Of a DNA stretch of 64,000 nucleotides, positions 45,708-55,223 are shown piece after piece; position 1 is the first letter of the stretch; every line of letters begins with the position of its first letter. This stretch comes from Cristatella mucedo (Eukaryota > Bryozoa > Phylactolaemata > Cristatellidae): positions 3,482,501 to 3,546,500 of the forward strand of contig WPIO01000040.1 of assembly GCA_009760855.2 (NCBI GenBank), in the 5' to 3' direction. Made by a program: the position numbers and the translations under genes. A model generated the notes under the pieces. That model was given only the letters and a program-made list of their open reading frames with translations, had not been told where the DNA came from and searched no databases.

Positions 45708-46355
45708 AAGAAAATAAAAGGTGGAGATCTGAAATCTGGCTTAGATACAACTAAAGAAGTATTATCAAGAACGACAACAGCAACTGAGATTGGATCAAAA
45801 GCAATTATAAAAGTAGCTCCTAAGATTGCAATGAAACTGAGTCTACATGTATCAAATAAGATTGCAACTATTGTTCCAAAAGTTTTGCAGTCATTCAAAG
45901 TAATTGGAACTGCTACAAAAGCACTTGGAGGATTTCTATCAGGAATAACAGGAATTGTTGATCTTGGTTTATTCATAAAAGAAATCGTAGATGATATTTC
46001 TTCTGGAAAGTATGGTAATGTCTTTTGGAAAACAATTACAGAAAAAAAAGAAGGACTGTCAAAAATGGTAGCAAGTTTAGAGGTTGGCTTTTACATAAAC
46101 GAGATTTTGCTAGAAGCTGAAAGAGCTAACTCTGGTTGGTACTTAGATCCTAGTAGATTTCTTTCAGATACATTCGGAGAAGAGGTTAATTGGAACGCTG
46201 CTCAACTAGATCCTCATGCGTGGAAAAAGAACTTTCTTGAAGTAAGCTCAGGAGGATTTCTGCTTGCAATTCCAGCATTAATAGCAAGTATAGCTTCTGT
46301 TATTGGAGCAGTTGGTTTAGGTGTTTCAATGTTTCAATATCAGTCGCTGGATTGA
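45705..46355 (+). CDS. Probable membrane-active virion protein, 216 residues
   Basis: The frame is intact. Hydrophobic or amphipathic segments lie near residues 35-60, 66-90 (ALGGFLSGITGIVDLGLFI) and at the C-terminus (LLAIPALIASIASVIGAVGLGVSMF). A KGGD near the N-terminus and FLSG resemble possible cleavage sites of adenovirus-type proteases, but this is speculative. The family is not named. Co-location with the fibre and PLA2 genes in both Polinton copies suggests a conserved entry or assembly module. Confidence 0.65.
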   Translation: MKKIKGGDLKSGLDTTKEVLSRTTTATEIGSKAIIKVAPKIAMKLSLHVSNKIATIVPKVLQSFKVIGTATKALGGFLSGITGIVDLGLFIKEIVDDISSGKYGNVFWKTITEKKEGLSKMVASLEVGFYINEILLEAERANSGWYLDPSRFLSDTFGEEVNWNAAQLDPHAWKKNFLEVSSGGFLLAIPALIASIASVIGAVGLGVSMFQYQSLD

Positions 46356-46403
46356 TTAAGAAAATAATAGACAGTACATAGATATACAGCTAAGGCACCA
46401 CCG

Positions 46404-46801
46404 ATGGACACCCATGAAGAACGAATGAGTGCTTTGAATTTACAAAGTGAAAGACTAAAGAATGCAATTGTGGATATAAAAAATACGATAGAATTACTTG
46501 ATAGAAACATTGATATTGATTTGAGTGACAAAGTGCAAAACTCAGAGGTAAAAAACAGATTAGATTATTTGAAAACAGGTAAGCAGTTAGTTGAGGTTTC
46601 TGGAGCTAGTTATTCGGATAAGTTAAAAGAAGATATAAAAAAGTAGAAAGTAGTACTGTTGGAGGAAAAAAGACTTGCGACTATAAAGCTGAGAGCGCAA
46701 TGTTACTAGCTAATCTTTATGCGCAAGGTAAATCACAAGAAGAAATACATAGAGAAGTACTAAAACTAAGAGATGATTTGAAAAAACGCTGTAGAAATTA
46801 A
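46404..46801 (+). pseudogene. Unknown coiled-coil protein, frameshifted
   Basis: The first part (MDTHEERMSALNLQSERLKN) is helical and ends at a TAG after a run of six A near 46640. A second frame continues with STVGGKKTCDYKAESAMLL and a helical end to the TAA near 46800. The joint falls at the A run, so a one-base indel explains it. No family is recognised. It has no copy in the relic, where this region is deleted. Confidence 0.6.
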
Positions 46802-46824
46802 AAGTCTGTATGTCTAACTATTTT

Positions 46825-47356
46825 TTAATCTTCTGTTAAACTATAAGTAAAATTTAATCTTGCGAATTGCAATTGTAGGCGTATTGCAGCAATGTCACGT
46901 ATTTCAGCGGCAGTTACAGGATTATTGAATAAGCCTAAATGGTATTGCTGTTTGTCTACACAAATATATGACATATTTATTTGCTCTCTTGTTAAAACTA
47001 ACGCCGATATAATTGGAAGAAGTATTTTTTCGCTTTTCATTGTTTCTATTATTTTCTGAATTATTAGAAATTCTCAGATTACTAATTCTATTATCAGATT
47101 TAATAGAATTTTCATGATCAAGTTCAAAAGCTGGCATCTCCTTATATACAATCATCCATGCAATTCTATGAACCTTATATTGCTTTAAATCAATAAATAT
47201 AACCCTATAGCCATCCTTATCAAACGAGCCGGCTTCACTTCCAATTCTTGCTTTACCACCTCTATTTACTCTCCAAAAGATTTTCCCAGTATCTGGGTTA
47301 TAGTCTAATAGCTCCATAACGCGTTCTCTCAATTTACTAATCTGATCTTGACCCAT
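46825..47356 (-). pseudogene. HNH endonuclease with AP2-type DNA-binding domain, frameshifted
   Basis: The start MGQDQISKLRERVMELLDYN at 47356 follows a TTATATATTAAAATG sequence. The HNH core is visible (VHRIAWMIVYKEMP, then FELDHENSIKSDNRISNLR with the DH and N residues), followed by an NYIGVSFNKRANKY start of an AP2-like domain. A frameshift near 46985 separates the rest (ICVDKQQYHLGLFNNPVTAA, then FARLNF). Such HNH-AP2 proteins are common as free-standing homing endonucleases in phages and large DNA viruses. It lies on the minus strand between plus-strand genes, as expected for an invading gene. It is probably a selfish addition rather than a virion gene. Confidence 0.85.
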
Positions 47357-47400
47357 TTTAATATATAATAGTTTTATTTGTCTTTAAATAAAATTTATTT

Positions 47401-47412
47401 TATTATAGAATG
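47401..47412 (+). promoter_or_regulatory. TATAGAATG start motif
   Basis: TATTATAGAATG, with the ATG at 47410, fixes the start of the PLA2-domain gene upstream of its in-frame stop. Confidence 0.55.
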
Positions 47413-48178
47413 GAATACCATGAGGTAAAACTAAACCTATCAGAACATCAAGTAAACTTGATACATAAGTCAGATAAACCTATTTCAATTAGACTAAAAA
47501 AAGAAGATCTATCAGGTTCAATTACAATCTTTGTAACAAAAACGCAACTAAACAAAATTTAAAAGTGCAAATCTAAAAACACTGGCTTACAACTAAATCT
47601 AAGTTTAAAGCAATTGAAGCAGAATAGAAAAGTTGGTAAGGGTATAGTAGATTTCATAAATAAACTAACTGGAAACCGTAAAATGCACATGAAATTACCT
47701 TCAGGAGTAAAATCTGAATTTGTACCAGATGGTTCATTCAACAATACTGGTCGTTACAGCTATGCCGGTCCAGGAACCAAGTTTACTCAAAGGATGAATG
47801 AATCTTATGAAGGCGTGAACGATCTAGATAGGTCTGCTTTAGTGCACGATAGCTTATACACCGAAACTGGATCAATGACTGAACCTAAAAGAACAGAAAT
47901 AAGAAACTTGTCAGACTTAGTTCTTGCTGAATCTGCTGCTAGAATTGCGCTTGATCCTCGTCAACCAAATTACGTACGTGAAGATGCTAAGACTGTAGCA
48001 GCCGTCATGGCAGCAAAAAGCAAATTAGGCTTAGGCCTTAGTGGAGCATTAAACGACTCATTTGCTACTGATTTTCTAAAAGATAAAATAAGTAATCCTG
48101 CTAGCCTAAATAAGATAAAAAAATTATGCTCGCGGAATCGTTGATAGAATGCTTGATATCACTCGGAAAAGGATCTAA
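47410..48178 (+). pseudogene. Parvovirus-type phospholipase A2 domain virion protein, with in-frame stop
   Basis: The N-terminus (MEYHEVKLNLSEHQVNLIHK) has the LxLxxxQ repeat type seen in Polinton virion proteins, and a second such unit (GLQLNLSLKQLKQN) follows. Between them, in the same frame, TAA 47560 stops translation. The PLA2 core has the calcium-loop motif YAGPGT (47761-47778) and the catalytic HD pair in ALVHDSLY (47845). In parvoviruses this domain opens the endosomal membrane. A helical C-terminus follows (EDAKTVAAVMAAKSKLGLG). An A7 run near 48117 shifts the frame; the older relic shows the expected DITRKR end, found here in the shifted frame. The stop could also be an assembly error. 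Confidence 0.85.
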
Positions 48179-48223
48179 AAAATTTTAACGTACAAACTAA
48201 TTTTTATTTTTATATTTATTCTT

Positions 48224-48713
48224 TTAAAACTCTGCTGGATTGAACCTTGATCTCTTTGGTAAACTATAAACTTTTACTTGGTCAATCTTTAGTCTAATAT
48301 TTAATCTTTCTTCATTATTATAGTATTCTTTTGAAACATAACTACCATCAAGAATTCCAGTGATACAAAAATCATTTCCTAATTTTTTTAATTACGTCTG
48401 CTGGACTAGGTACTTTAGTTTGTTTATTATTCTCATCAAACATAATACTAGATTTCTTTGCAAAATCAAATCTAATTCCAATTGTTGACCTTGCACTAGC
48501 ATCAAATGCTTTGAATTCTAATTGTTCACTTGATCTATCTACAATGTTTTGAATATAAGGAAGTGATTCTTCTGTTAAACACACCCACGCACTAAGATAA
48601 GGTTTTGAATCCTTTGAAATTTTCTCTTCAACATGAACATGTGCAGGCTTTCCTTTAGGAATAACAACTGCAGAATTTTGGAGGACTACAAATTTCTTTT
48701 CTTGATTTTCCAT
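48224..48713 (-). pseudogene. Unknown protein, about 163 codons, frameshifted at a T run
   Basis: It starts MENQEKKFVVLQNSAVVIPK at 48713 on a TATATAGAATG motif. The reading ends at 48372 in a T7 run. A second frame continues with DFCITGILDGSYVSKEYYN and VKVYSLPKRSRFNPAEF to 48224. Alternating strands suggest a beta-rich fold, perhaps an OB-fold single-strand DNA-binding protein, but I see no decisive motif. It is downstream of the protease on the same strand. Confidence 0.6.
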
Positions 48714-48725
48714 TCTATATAGTGG
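48711..48725 (-). promoter_or_regulatory. TATATAGAATG start motif (minus strand)
   Basis: Read on the minus strand this is CCACTATATAGAATG. Confidence 0.55.
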
Positions 48726-48786
48726 AAATATTTTATTTAATTCAAATTAATAATCCCATGACTGTACCAAAATCAACAAATTCCAT

Positions 48787-49180
48787 TTATTTAAGGAAGA
48801 TTAAGCACCTCATTCCACAATCCGTTTGATTAAACTTTTGCAGTTGGAAAGTCTGAAAACTTGGTGCAACACCGAAATAATTACTCACTTCTGGCATTGG
48901 AGGAGCACCGAATGAGTCAAAGTAAAAACATAGATCTCCAATTTTTTTAAGAGCTAACCAATGATATATTGCTTAATCTGATTTTCCAGTATTGCAAATA
49001 AGACACTCATTCTGTTCTGGAGAAATTAATTCATCTCTTGCAAATACACCTCTGAAATTTTTATATCTAATTCTTTAACATTTTGGTTTATTTCTATATC
49101 AGTTAGTGGTGTACTTTTTAATTTTTTTTTAAATTGTTGATAGTTCTTTTTAGTTCAGAAAGTATTTGTTTTTTACTCAT
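48787..49180 (-). pseudogene. Adenovirus-type (Ulp1-fold) cysteine protease, broken
   Basis: This would be the maturation protease that cleaves capsid proteins. The likely start is MSKKQILSELKRTI at 49180. After a frameshift at a T9 run (49121-49129), PLTDIEI and then NFRGVFARDEL follow. The catalytic set is in order: His in YHW (48961), Asp in YFDSFG (near 48916), Gln and Cys in FNQTDCG (near 48818-48830), then MRCLIFL. A TAA at 48973 lies just before the catalytic His, and a further frame change precedes NFRG. The family assignment rests on the H-D-Q-C order and the FRGVF...DEL segment typical of Polinton proteases. No long open frame marks it, so it is easily missed. Confidence 0.8.
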
Positions 49181-49447
49181 ATCACCACCACCAAACTTCT
49201 TTCCATGACTCAAAACTCCACCACCAAACTTTTTACCATTAGATTGAACTCCACCACCTAACTTTTTACCGTGGCTCAAAACACCTTCACCAACAGATCT
49301 AAGCTTGACAAACTTTGACTTTTTACTTTCACAAATCACACAAATTGCTTTAATCATTCCTCTAAGGCCTTTTGTACTATCAATCTCGACATACTCTTCA
49401 TGAATGCTATCTGTAGGCTTCTTACATTTCAAGCAGTAAATTTCCAT
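49118..49447 (-). CDS. Zinc-ribbon protein with HGKK-GGGV repeats
   Basis: It starts MEIYCLKCKKPTDSIHEEY at 49447. CLKC near the N-terminus and CVIC near residue 39 form a probable four-Cys zinc ribbon, as in small proteins of adeno-like and other large DNA viruses. Three tandem HGKK/NGKK(L/F)GGGV units follow (49190-49290), rich in Gly and Lys, perhaps DNA-condensing. The frame then runs without a stop into MSKKQILSELKRT, which is likely the start of the protease. So either the two are fused, or a stop between them has been lost. It is divergent from the ATPase gene, 34 bp apart. Confidence 0.7.
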   Translation of the reverse strand: MEIYCLKCKKPTDSIHEEYVEIDSTKGLRGMIKAICVICESKKSKFVKLRSVGEGVLSHGKKLGGGVQSNGKKFGGGVLSHGKKFGGGDMSKKQILSELKRTINNLKKN

Positions 49448-49484
49448 TTCTATAATATAAAAACTTTTTTTAGTATAGGAAATG
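49445..49484. promoter_or_regulatory. Divergent start region, zinc-ribbon / ATPase
   Basis: The minus-strand start is preceded by TTATAGAAATG and the plus-strand start by TAGTATAGGAAATG. Both motif copies sit in a 34-bp AT-rich gap between the two start codons. Confidence 0.55.
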
Positions 49485-50153
49485 TCTCTTCGAGTAAGGG
49501 CGTTTAATTTTGGACAAGATGTAGATACTGGACATAAAGAACCATTGCCGAGTGTACCAATTAGAGCTTTAGTTTTAGGTCCAAGTGGTTCAGGTAAGTC
49601 ACAACTTATCATGAATTGGATATTTATGGAATGGTTAATTATGATTGTTGTACAATTATTGCTTCAAGTTTAGATCAAAAGTTGTATCGCGGACTTATGT
49701 CAGTGACAAAAGAAAACAAAGCTTATTCTTGGATTAACGGAATTGATGCTATGCCAGAAGTAGACTCGTGTAAGAACCGCAAGAATGTAATTGTACTTGA
49801 TGATTTAATGACAGGAGATCGAACTAAAATATTAGACTATTTCACACGAGGAAGACATAAAGGTTTAAACCTTTTAGTACCTTGCTCAAGGATTAACTAA
49901 TATACCTAGGAGAGAAATTAGAAATAATGTAAATCTAATAGTAATCTTTAAGAAAAACACAACTGACATTGAGTATATTCGTGATGCCTACGTTGGAGAT
50001 GTTGATAAGAAACAATTTAGAGAATGGGTTAACTCTTGTACTAGAAACCGTTTTGGTTATTGTATAATAGACCTAACAAAGACTGAGTCAGAAGGCAGAT
50101 TTTGGTCTGTTGATTCAGAAGGAAAGCAATTAATGAGATTTTTTAATTCTTAA
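49482..50153 (+). pseudogene. FtsK/HerA-type genome-packaging ATPase, two frameshifts
   Basis: It would pump DNA into the capsid. It starts MSLRVRAFNFGQDV. Walker A is LVLGPSGSGKSQ (49578-49601) and Walker B is NVIVLDDLM (49785-49808), then FTRGRHKGLN. A frameshift near 49625 falls between the two motifs. A second near 49875 precedes NIPRREIRNNVNLIVIF and the C-terminus, which ends at TAA 50151. The length of about 223 codons fits Polinton ATPases. All catalytic motifs survive, so the decay is recent or the indels are sequence errors. Confidence 0.92.
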
Positions 50154-50166
50154 TAGATATAGTAAA

Positions 50167-50736
50167 ATGTGTAATGGGAAAATTTGCTCTAGTGGTAAAA
50201 AACCTTACAAAGGAAGTGTTCAAGAGGCATTAGATTATGAAACTAAACTGCAAAACCTGCAAGATCTAAGAGATGCAAATATTCTAGAAAACTCTGGTGA
50301 GATACAAAGGATAGAATCAGAAATTGCTATAAGAGATGCTGCTGAGTATAGACTAAACGAGCAAGCATCAGAGAGATCTACTGATAACTCAGGTAAAGTT
50401 GTTGTTGAGAAACTTAAAAGAATTAGACCTAAACTTGCACTACAGATAGAATATAAAGAACAACTGCAGAAAGTTTTGGACTACAAACAAAAAACAGACA
50501 TATCAAGTCATATTCAAAAAGCAAGAACAGCTGTTCGTGAAGGAAAGCATAAAAAAGCTATTACTATAGCAAATCAAGCAAAGACATATGCAGCGAATCT
50601 AGAAATACGAGAAGCTATTGATGCTGCTCAAAAAGGTTTAGCTGAGGAGTTAAATATAAATCCAACCACTGGCACACCAAAGAAAACTCAAGTACAAGAT
50701 TTTGATAAAGCTGAACTAATTAAATTACTTAAATAA
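50167..50736 (+). CDS. Unknown helical protein, 189 residues
   Basis: It starts MCNGKICSSGKKPYKGSVQE after GATATAGTAAAATG. It is nearly all helical and charged, with a YETKLQNLQDLRDANILENS coiled-coil-like segment and KARTAVREGKHKKAITIANQ. No family is recognised. It lies in the capsid gene run between the ATPase and the first penton-like gene. It may continue by a frameshift into 50738-51359, which would make one protein of about 395 codons. Confidence 0.6.
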   Translation: MCNGKICSSGKKPYKGSVQEALDYETKLQNLQDLRDANILENSGEIQRIESEIAIRDAAEYRLNEQASERSTDNSGKVVVEKLKRIRPKLALQIEYKEQLQKVLDYKQKTDISSHIQKARTAVREGKHKKAITIANQAKTYAANLEIREAIDAAQKGLAEELNINPTTGTPKKTQVQDFDKAELIKLLK

Positions 50737-50737
50737 A

Positions 50738-51359
50738 AAACGGATATATCCCAAGTTACGTACCAAGAATAATAAATGAGATTGATAGTACAAATAAAGA
50801 TTTAAAACTATATGAACTTGGACAAAAGCTTTTTAATGAAAAAATGTATACTCCTAAACAAGAACTAGAACAGACTGCTCATGATATCTTAGAATACACA
50901 ATGGGTTATTATAATAAACTTGATGGTAAACAAGTTGATGCAATAAAAAAAGCATATACGTTAACAGTTGTAAAGAAAGATTTACTTGATATTATTGGAG
51001 CAAAGAAATCTATTGGAATAAACAAACAAGTAAAAAAGATTGTGCAGAATCTTAGTGGAGAGAATCTTTCCAATGTTATTTCAGAGTTAGATAAAAAGAA
51101 AAAAAAAGAAGTGTAAAAGAACAAAAAGTTTTAGATTATTTAAAACAAAAAGTTGGTAGTGGCACTGAAATAATACCATTAGTTGTAAAGAATGATTCAG
51201 AAGTATTTGATAAGATAGAATTGTGGATTCGTGAACTTGCTGCTGGAAATACTGGAGTAGTAAATTCTATTAGTGCTGCTGTTGATTACCTTGCAAAATC
51301 TAGAAAAGTGCCAAAGTCATACATTGCTAAAATTAATAAACTTTTATATGATAAATAGA
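50738..51359 (+). pseudogene. Unknown helical coding remnant
   Basis: The frame is open from about 50738 (NGYIPSYVPRIINEIDS) without a start codon. It ends at 51116 after an A8 run and resumes in another frame (LKQKVGSGTEIIPLVVKN, VPKSYIAKINKLL) to TAG 51359. The lack of an ATG and the abutting 3' end of the previous gene suggest it is the C-terminal half of that gene. Confidence 0.5.
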
Positions 51360-51361
51360 AA

Positions 51362-52233
51362 ATGTCGGATCTTCTTGGTGTGGCTATAGATATCCTAAAA
51401 AATGTTGAGTCAATCAAAAAAGATACCATTGCAGGTAAGGACGGGTACGTTTTTAATATAAGTGGAACTACTAATCCTATCAGAGTAAACATCAATAACC
51501 CAATTAAACTTAAGAATAAAAGGTTTAAGGTATGCTTCAAAAAGTTTGTCGGAACTAACTCTATTAAAAACATTACATCTGCAAATAATACTTTTGTTTA
51601 CAGGATACAGGTGGATCTGATCGAATAGTAAGAATACCACCTGGTATATATGCTGCTGTATCTGATGATGTAAATATTGGGATTGCTGATACAATAAATA
51701 ATTCTATTGTATTATCTGGAAGTGATAAGTTTGTTTTAGGTATTGATACTGCTACTTCTAATTCTTGGATTACTATGCCTGCTGGGTTTACATTTGCTGC
51801 TGCTAAGTCTACCATAGCTCCATTACTTGGATTTACTGGAACTGTTTATACAACAGACAAGACACTTCCATTAGATACATATAGTGCAGCTCCTAGAAAA
51901 CAGTTTACCCAAGTAGTTGTAGATCCAGCAGAAAACATTATTTCAGAGAATGAAGTTTTTGTATCTGACCTAAACTTAATTCTTATAAACTGTAATTTGG
52001 TTGCGAGCGAAACAAGTTATATAAATAATATCGAAATCCAAGCTCTTTGAAGTTTTGCTTATAATTTCTATCCTTGGGAACAAATGGTATATGAGCCGAA
52101 CACTCTTGAATATCACAATCTTGTTGGAGAATCTATTTCTGATATATTGATTACTATTACAGATCAAAATTTGAAAGTTTTAGATTTTGGTTTGCAGCAG
52201 ATTACTGTTGTAATAGAAATTATTGAGATATAA
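51362..52233 (+). pseudogene. Penton-like minor capsid protein 1, broken
   Basis: It starts MSDLLGVAIDILKNVESIKK. After a frameshift near 51610 come VRIPPGIYAAVSDDVN, PLLGFTG, FVSDLNLILINCNLV, then a TGA at 52048 where Arg would be expected (CGA to TGA), then FAYNFYPWEQMVYEP and ITDQNLKVLDF. The PPGxY, LLGF, INCNL and TDQN landmarks are those of the single-jelly-roll minor capsid (penton) protein of Polintons. It is followed immediately by a related gene. Confidence 0.8.
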
Positions 52234-52240
52234 TATAAGA

Positions 52241-53090
52241 ATTTCAATAAGAATAACTGGAACCACTAGTTCTGATCCAAAAACTCTTGTTCCACCGTTA
52301 ATGCTTGGATCAGATTCTGGATATAACAAAATAGGCTTACGTAGAGTTGAGTTTACATACACAAACAGAATAATAACATATGTTACTCATGGTGTAAACG
52401 ATATGCTTTGGTACAGATCAAATATTGTTAACCCTAGCAATTGTTCTACTGCAGTCCCAGAAGGATACTACGATAGTTCAAAATTTGTCACTTACCTAAA
52501 TAATGCTTTAATAGCAGCAAAAGCATGTTTAAATCCAGCAGGTAGACCTACAACAAATGGTATAAAATTTAGTGTAGATACTGATATAAAATAATTATGC
52601 AAGTTGATCAAGACTATCTTGTGCTATTAGGAACAAATTCTGGAATAATCAACTCTATTGGAGACACTTTAGGATTTAGTTCAAATTTGCAAGGCACATT
52701 TGATCCTGCAATGGTTGGTGGAACGCCATATGAAGCTGTAGAAAAAGCAATGTATTTCTCTGGTACTTATAAAGCTTGGAATAAAATGCAACTTCCTGAT
52801 AATTCTGGAGTAAAATGGGTAAGTATTGATTGTGATTTGGTAGATCCTAATAAAAACTATGTGAACATAAAAAGGAATTTTTAGAACAATCTACATCTTT
52901 ATATTTGATTGTTATTAATGATATTAATCCAGGAGAAAAGGTTGACGTGCACATTCCAAATATCTTATTCTTACCAACTCGTGGAGACATTGATGCTGTA
53001 AGTAGTATTAGAATTAACTTAACAGATCAAAATAAAAATACAATAAATACTATTACAGATGTTATAGTTACAATAGAAATTTCGAAATAA
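52241..53090 (+). pseudogene. Penton-like minor capsid protein 2 (paralogue), broken
   Basis: The inferred start is ATT at 52241 after TATAAGA, where the start motif would place ATG. Landmarks repeat those of the previous gene: VPEGYYDSSKFVTYLNNAL, then after a frameshift near 52595 NSIGDTLGFSSN, and after another near 52885 INDINPGEKVDVHIPN and INLTDQNKNTINTI, ending VTIEISK. The shared EGYY/LGF/TDQN order suggests a duplicated penton-like gene, or a penton plus a related minor capsid subunit. Confidence 0.7.
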
Positions 53091-53096
53091 TATAGG

Positions 53097-53687
53097 GTGG
53101 GTAGCTATGCTAGAATTGGTCATGGTAGAATAACTGGTGGAAAATATCATGGTTCTGGTTTGCTTGATAAGATTGTTGATGGTGTTGGAATAGCAGCGCC
53201 TGTACTTACTGGATTAACTGGGCTTAGTATGAATATTGCCAACAAAGGAATTGAAATGCATCAGGCAAGAAAATTAGCTGAGTTGCAGACAAAGAAAGAA
53301 AATATTGACCAGGAATATGCTAATAAACGAAGAGAACTTGATGACAAACTTGATGAAGAAAGAAGAAAGAAAGAACAAGAGTATGAGTTGGAGAAACGTA
53401 AAAAAGAAGAAGATTATGATAGAAAGATGAAAGAGATTAATCTTGAGATAAAACGAGCAATGCTTGATAAACTTAAACCCAAAAAGAAATACAAAGCAAA
53501 GATGGAGGATTCTGAAACTGAAGATTATTCAGAAACGTTAAAAGAAAATTATCCTAAGGCATACAAGGAAATAGAAAGAATTATAAAAGAGAAATCTGCT
53601 GTTCCTGCTATTATGCCTAGAGCTGATGGATATGGTGGATATATGAAAGAAATTTGTGCTGGTTTATACATTCAGAATAAGAAATAA
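53097..53687 (+). CDS. Minor virion protein with coiled coil, 196 residues, GTG start
   Basis: The frame begins at GTG 53097, right on TATAGG, where other genes have ATG. The N-terminus is Gly-rich (IGHGRITGGKYHGSGLLDK) and a GG-type site could be cut by the adenoid protease. A hydrophobic amphipathic region follows (GVGIAAPVLTGLTGLSMN), then a long highly charged coiled coil (ERRKKEQEYELEKRKKEED) and a C-terminus with RADGYGGYMKE. The layout recalls adenovirus protein VI-like membrane-active proteins, but only by analogy. It lies directly before the major capsid gene. Confidence 0.6.
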   Translation: MGSYARIGHGRITGGKYHGSGLLDKIVDGVGIAAPVLTGLTGLSMNIANKGIEMHQARKLAELQTKKENIDQEYANKRRELDDKLDEERRKKEQEYELEKRKKEEDYDRKMKEINLEIKRAMLDKLKPKKKYKAKMEDSETEDYSETLKENYPKAYKEIERIIKEKSAVPAIMPRADGYGGYMKEICAGLYIQNKK

Positions 53688-53714
53688 ATTTTTACTTTTT
53701 TATATAGAGAAGAA

Positions 53715-55201
53715 ATGGCAAGTGCTCCAATTGAGAACATACTCGAATTATGTGATCCTAGTTTTCCTAACTACACAATTAAAGATTACAATACAGAGAA
53801 TTTTATCAAAGCAATGGAAGCGAGACTGATAATATTGCAAACAAACTTGTTACGTTTACTGTTCTTGGAGAGCAGCATCTCTGTTATGTGTTGTCTGATG
53901 CTTATCTACTGCTTGAAGGGCAATTACAGGTTCAGCAGACTGCAGCAAATAATACATTCATTGCACCTCCTAGAGCTTTAAGTGTTGGTCTTGTTAATAA
54001 TGCTGGAGCGTGGTTATTTAGTTCGATGAGAATTAGACTTGGAGCAGAAGAAATAGAAACATATTCTCATAAACAAGCTCCTGGAACTGTAAAAAATCTT
54101 ATTGGTTACCTTACTTATCCAAATGATTATAATCGAACAGAAGGACCTGCCACCGGTTGGAAAAAAGATGAAGCAAGTTCAACTGGTGGAGCAGTTGCTA
54201 ATAATATTGGTTATGCATATAGAAGGTTTTTAACAAGTGGCATTGCAGATAATGTAGGAACGTTTAGTATTTCACTTCCTCTTTCAAGTTTATCTGGATT
54301 TTGTGTGGATATGAATAAAATTCTTTATAATATTCCATTTACGCTTGAAATGACATGAGTTGGTCGAAGCGATTTTGATGCTATAATGACTGGAGCATCT
54401 GCTGCTGGAGCTGCTGGTAATGCAATTACAACAAGAAACGTAACAGGTGGAGCTGGAGATGGTCAATGGGTTGGATTTAAAATTAATATGTCAAAGATGA
54501 GATTGATGGTTCCATGTGTCACTCCTAAAGAAAGTATTCAAAGAGCGCTTGCTGATATATCAAGTGAAAAAGCAAAGAAAATTAGACTTAATTACAGAGT
54601 CAGACGTTATGAAAACATTACAATATCTAGCTTTAATCAAGGCTTAAAATTCACTAAAAGTCTATCTGTACAAAACACAATTGATAAAGTCAGGTGGTTA
54701 ATTGTTGCTGCGCAAAACTTTAATAAATTTGATAGCTATACTGTGAATGTAGGCACGTATAATCACTGCGATATTAAAAATGTAACTGTACTTGCTAACG
54801 GATCAAAACAGTATCCAGCTGTCTCTAGAAGTAGCTACTTTAAAGACGGAAAATGCTCAACTGCATATCTAGATTTTACACAGTTTAGAAAGCAGTATCT
54901 AGGATTAAATGAAGTTACAGAACCTGTTGGTGTGACATATCCAGAATGGCTTATGCTATATCCAATTCATGTAGTTGATCTGCAATATAATGATGAACCA
55001 TTGAGAGTAACTTCAAAACTTGATGTAACTGTTGAGTTTAACTCACAAATTCCTGCTGCAGCTGCTGCTGCCGATCAAACAAGTGTTATGATTCATTATC
55101 TAACTATCTGTGAAAACAGTGCTGAACTTACTTCTAATGGCAATGGTTCACAATTTACATGCAGTAAAGGAACATTTGTTTATGATGGAGCTGACATTTA
55201 A
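53715..55201 (+). pseudogene. Double-jelly-roll major capsid protein, broken
   Basis: The start MASAPIENILELCDPSFPNY at 53715 follows TATATAGAGAAGAA. A frameshift near 53815 is followed by LLEGQLQVQQTAANNTF, LGAEEIETYSHKQAPGTV, IGYLTYPNDYNRTEGPATGW and YRRFLTSG. A TGA at 54356 stands where Arg is likely (CGA to TGA). The second half has KMRLMVPCVTPKESIQRAL, RRYENITISSF, YPEWLMLYPIHVVDLQYND and ends YDGADI. Total length of about 495 codons and the order of strand-rich domains fit the Polinton/adintovirus major capsid protein. With only two breaks it is one of the better preserved genes. Confidence 0.92.
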
Positions 55202-55223
55202 AAAAATTTAAACCAGAAATATA

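Noticed and set aside
43569-47356. Bacteriophage contamination, because of tail-fibre repeats and an HNH gene
   Set aside because: They lie inside Polinton terminal repeats with polymerase B, capsid and integrase genes, and animal LINEs are inserted in the element and in its relic.
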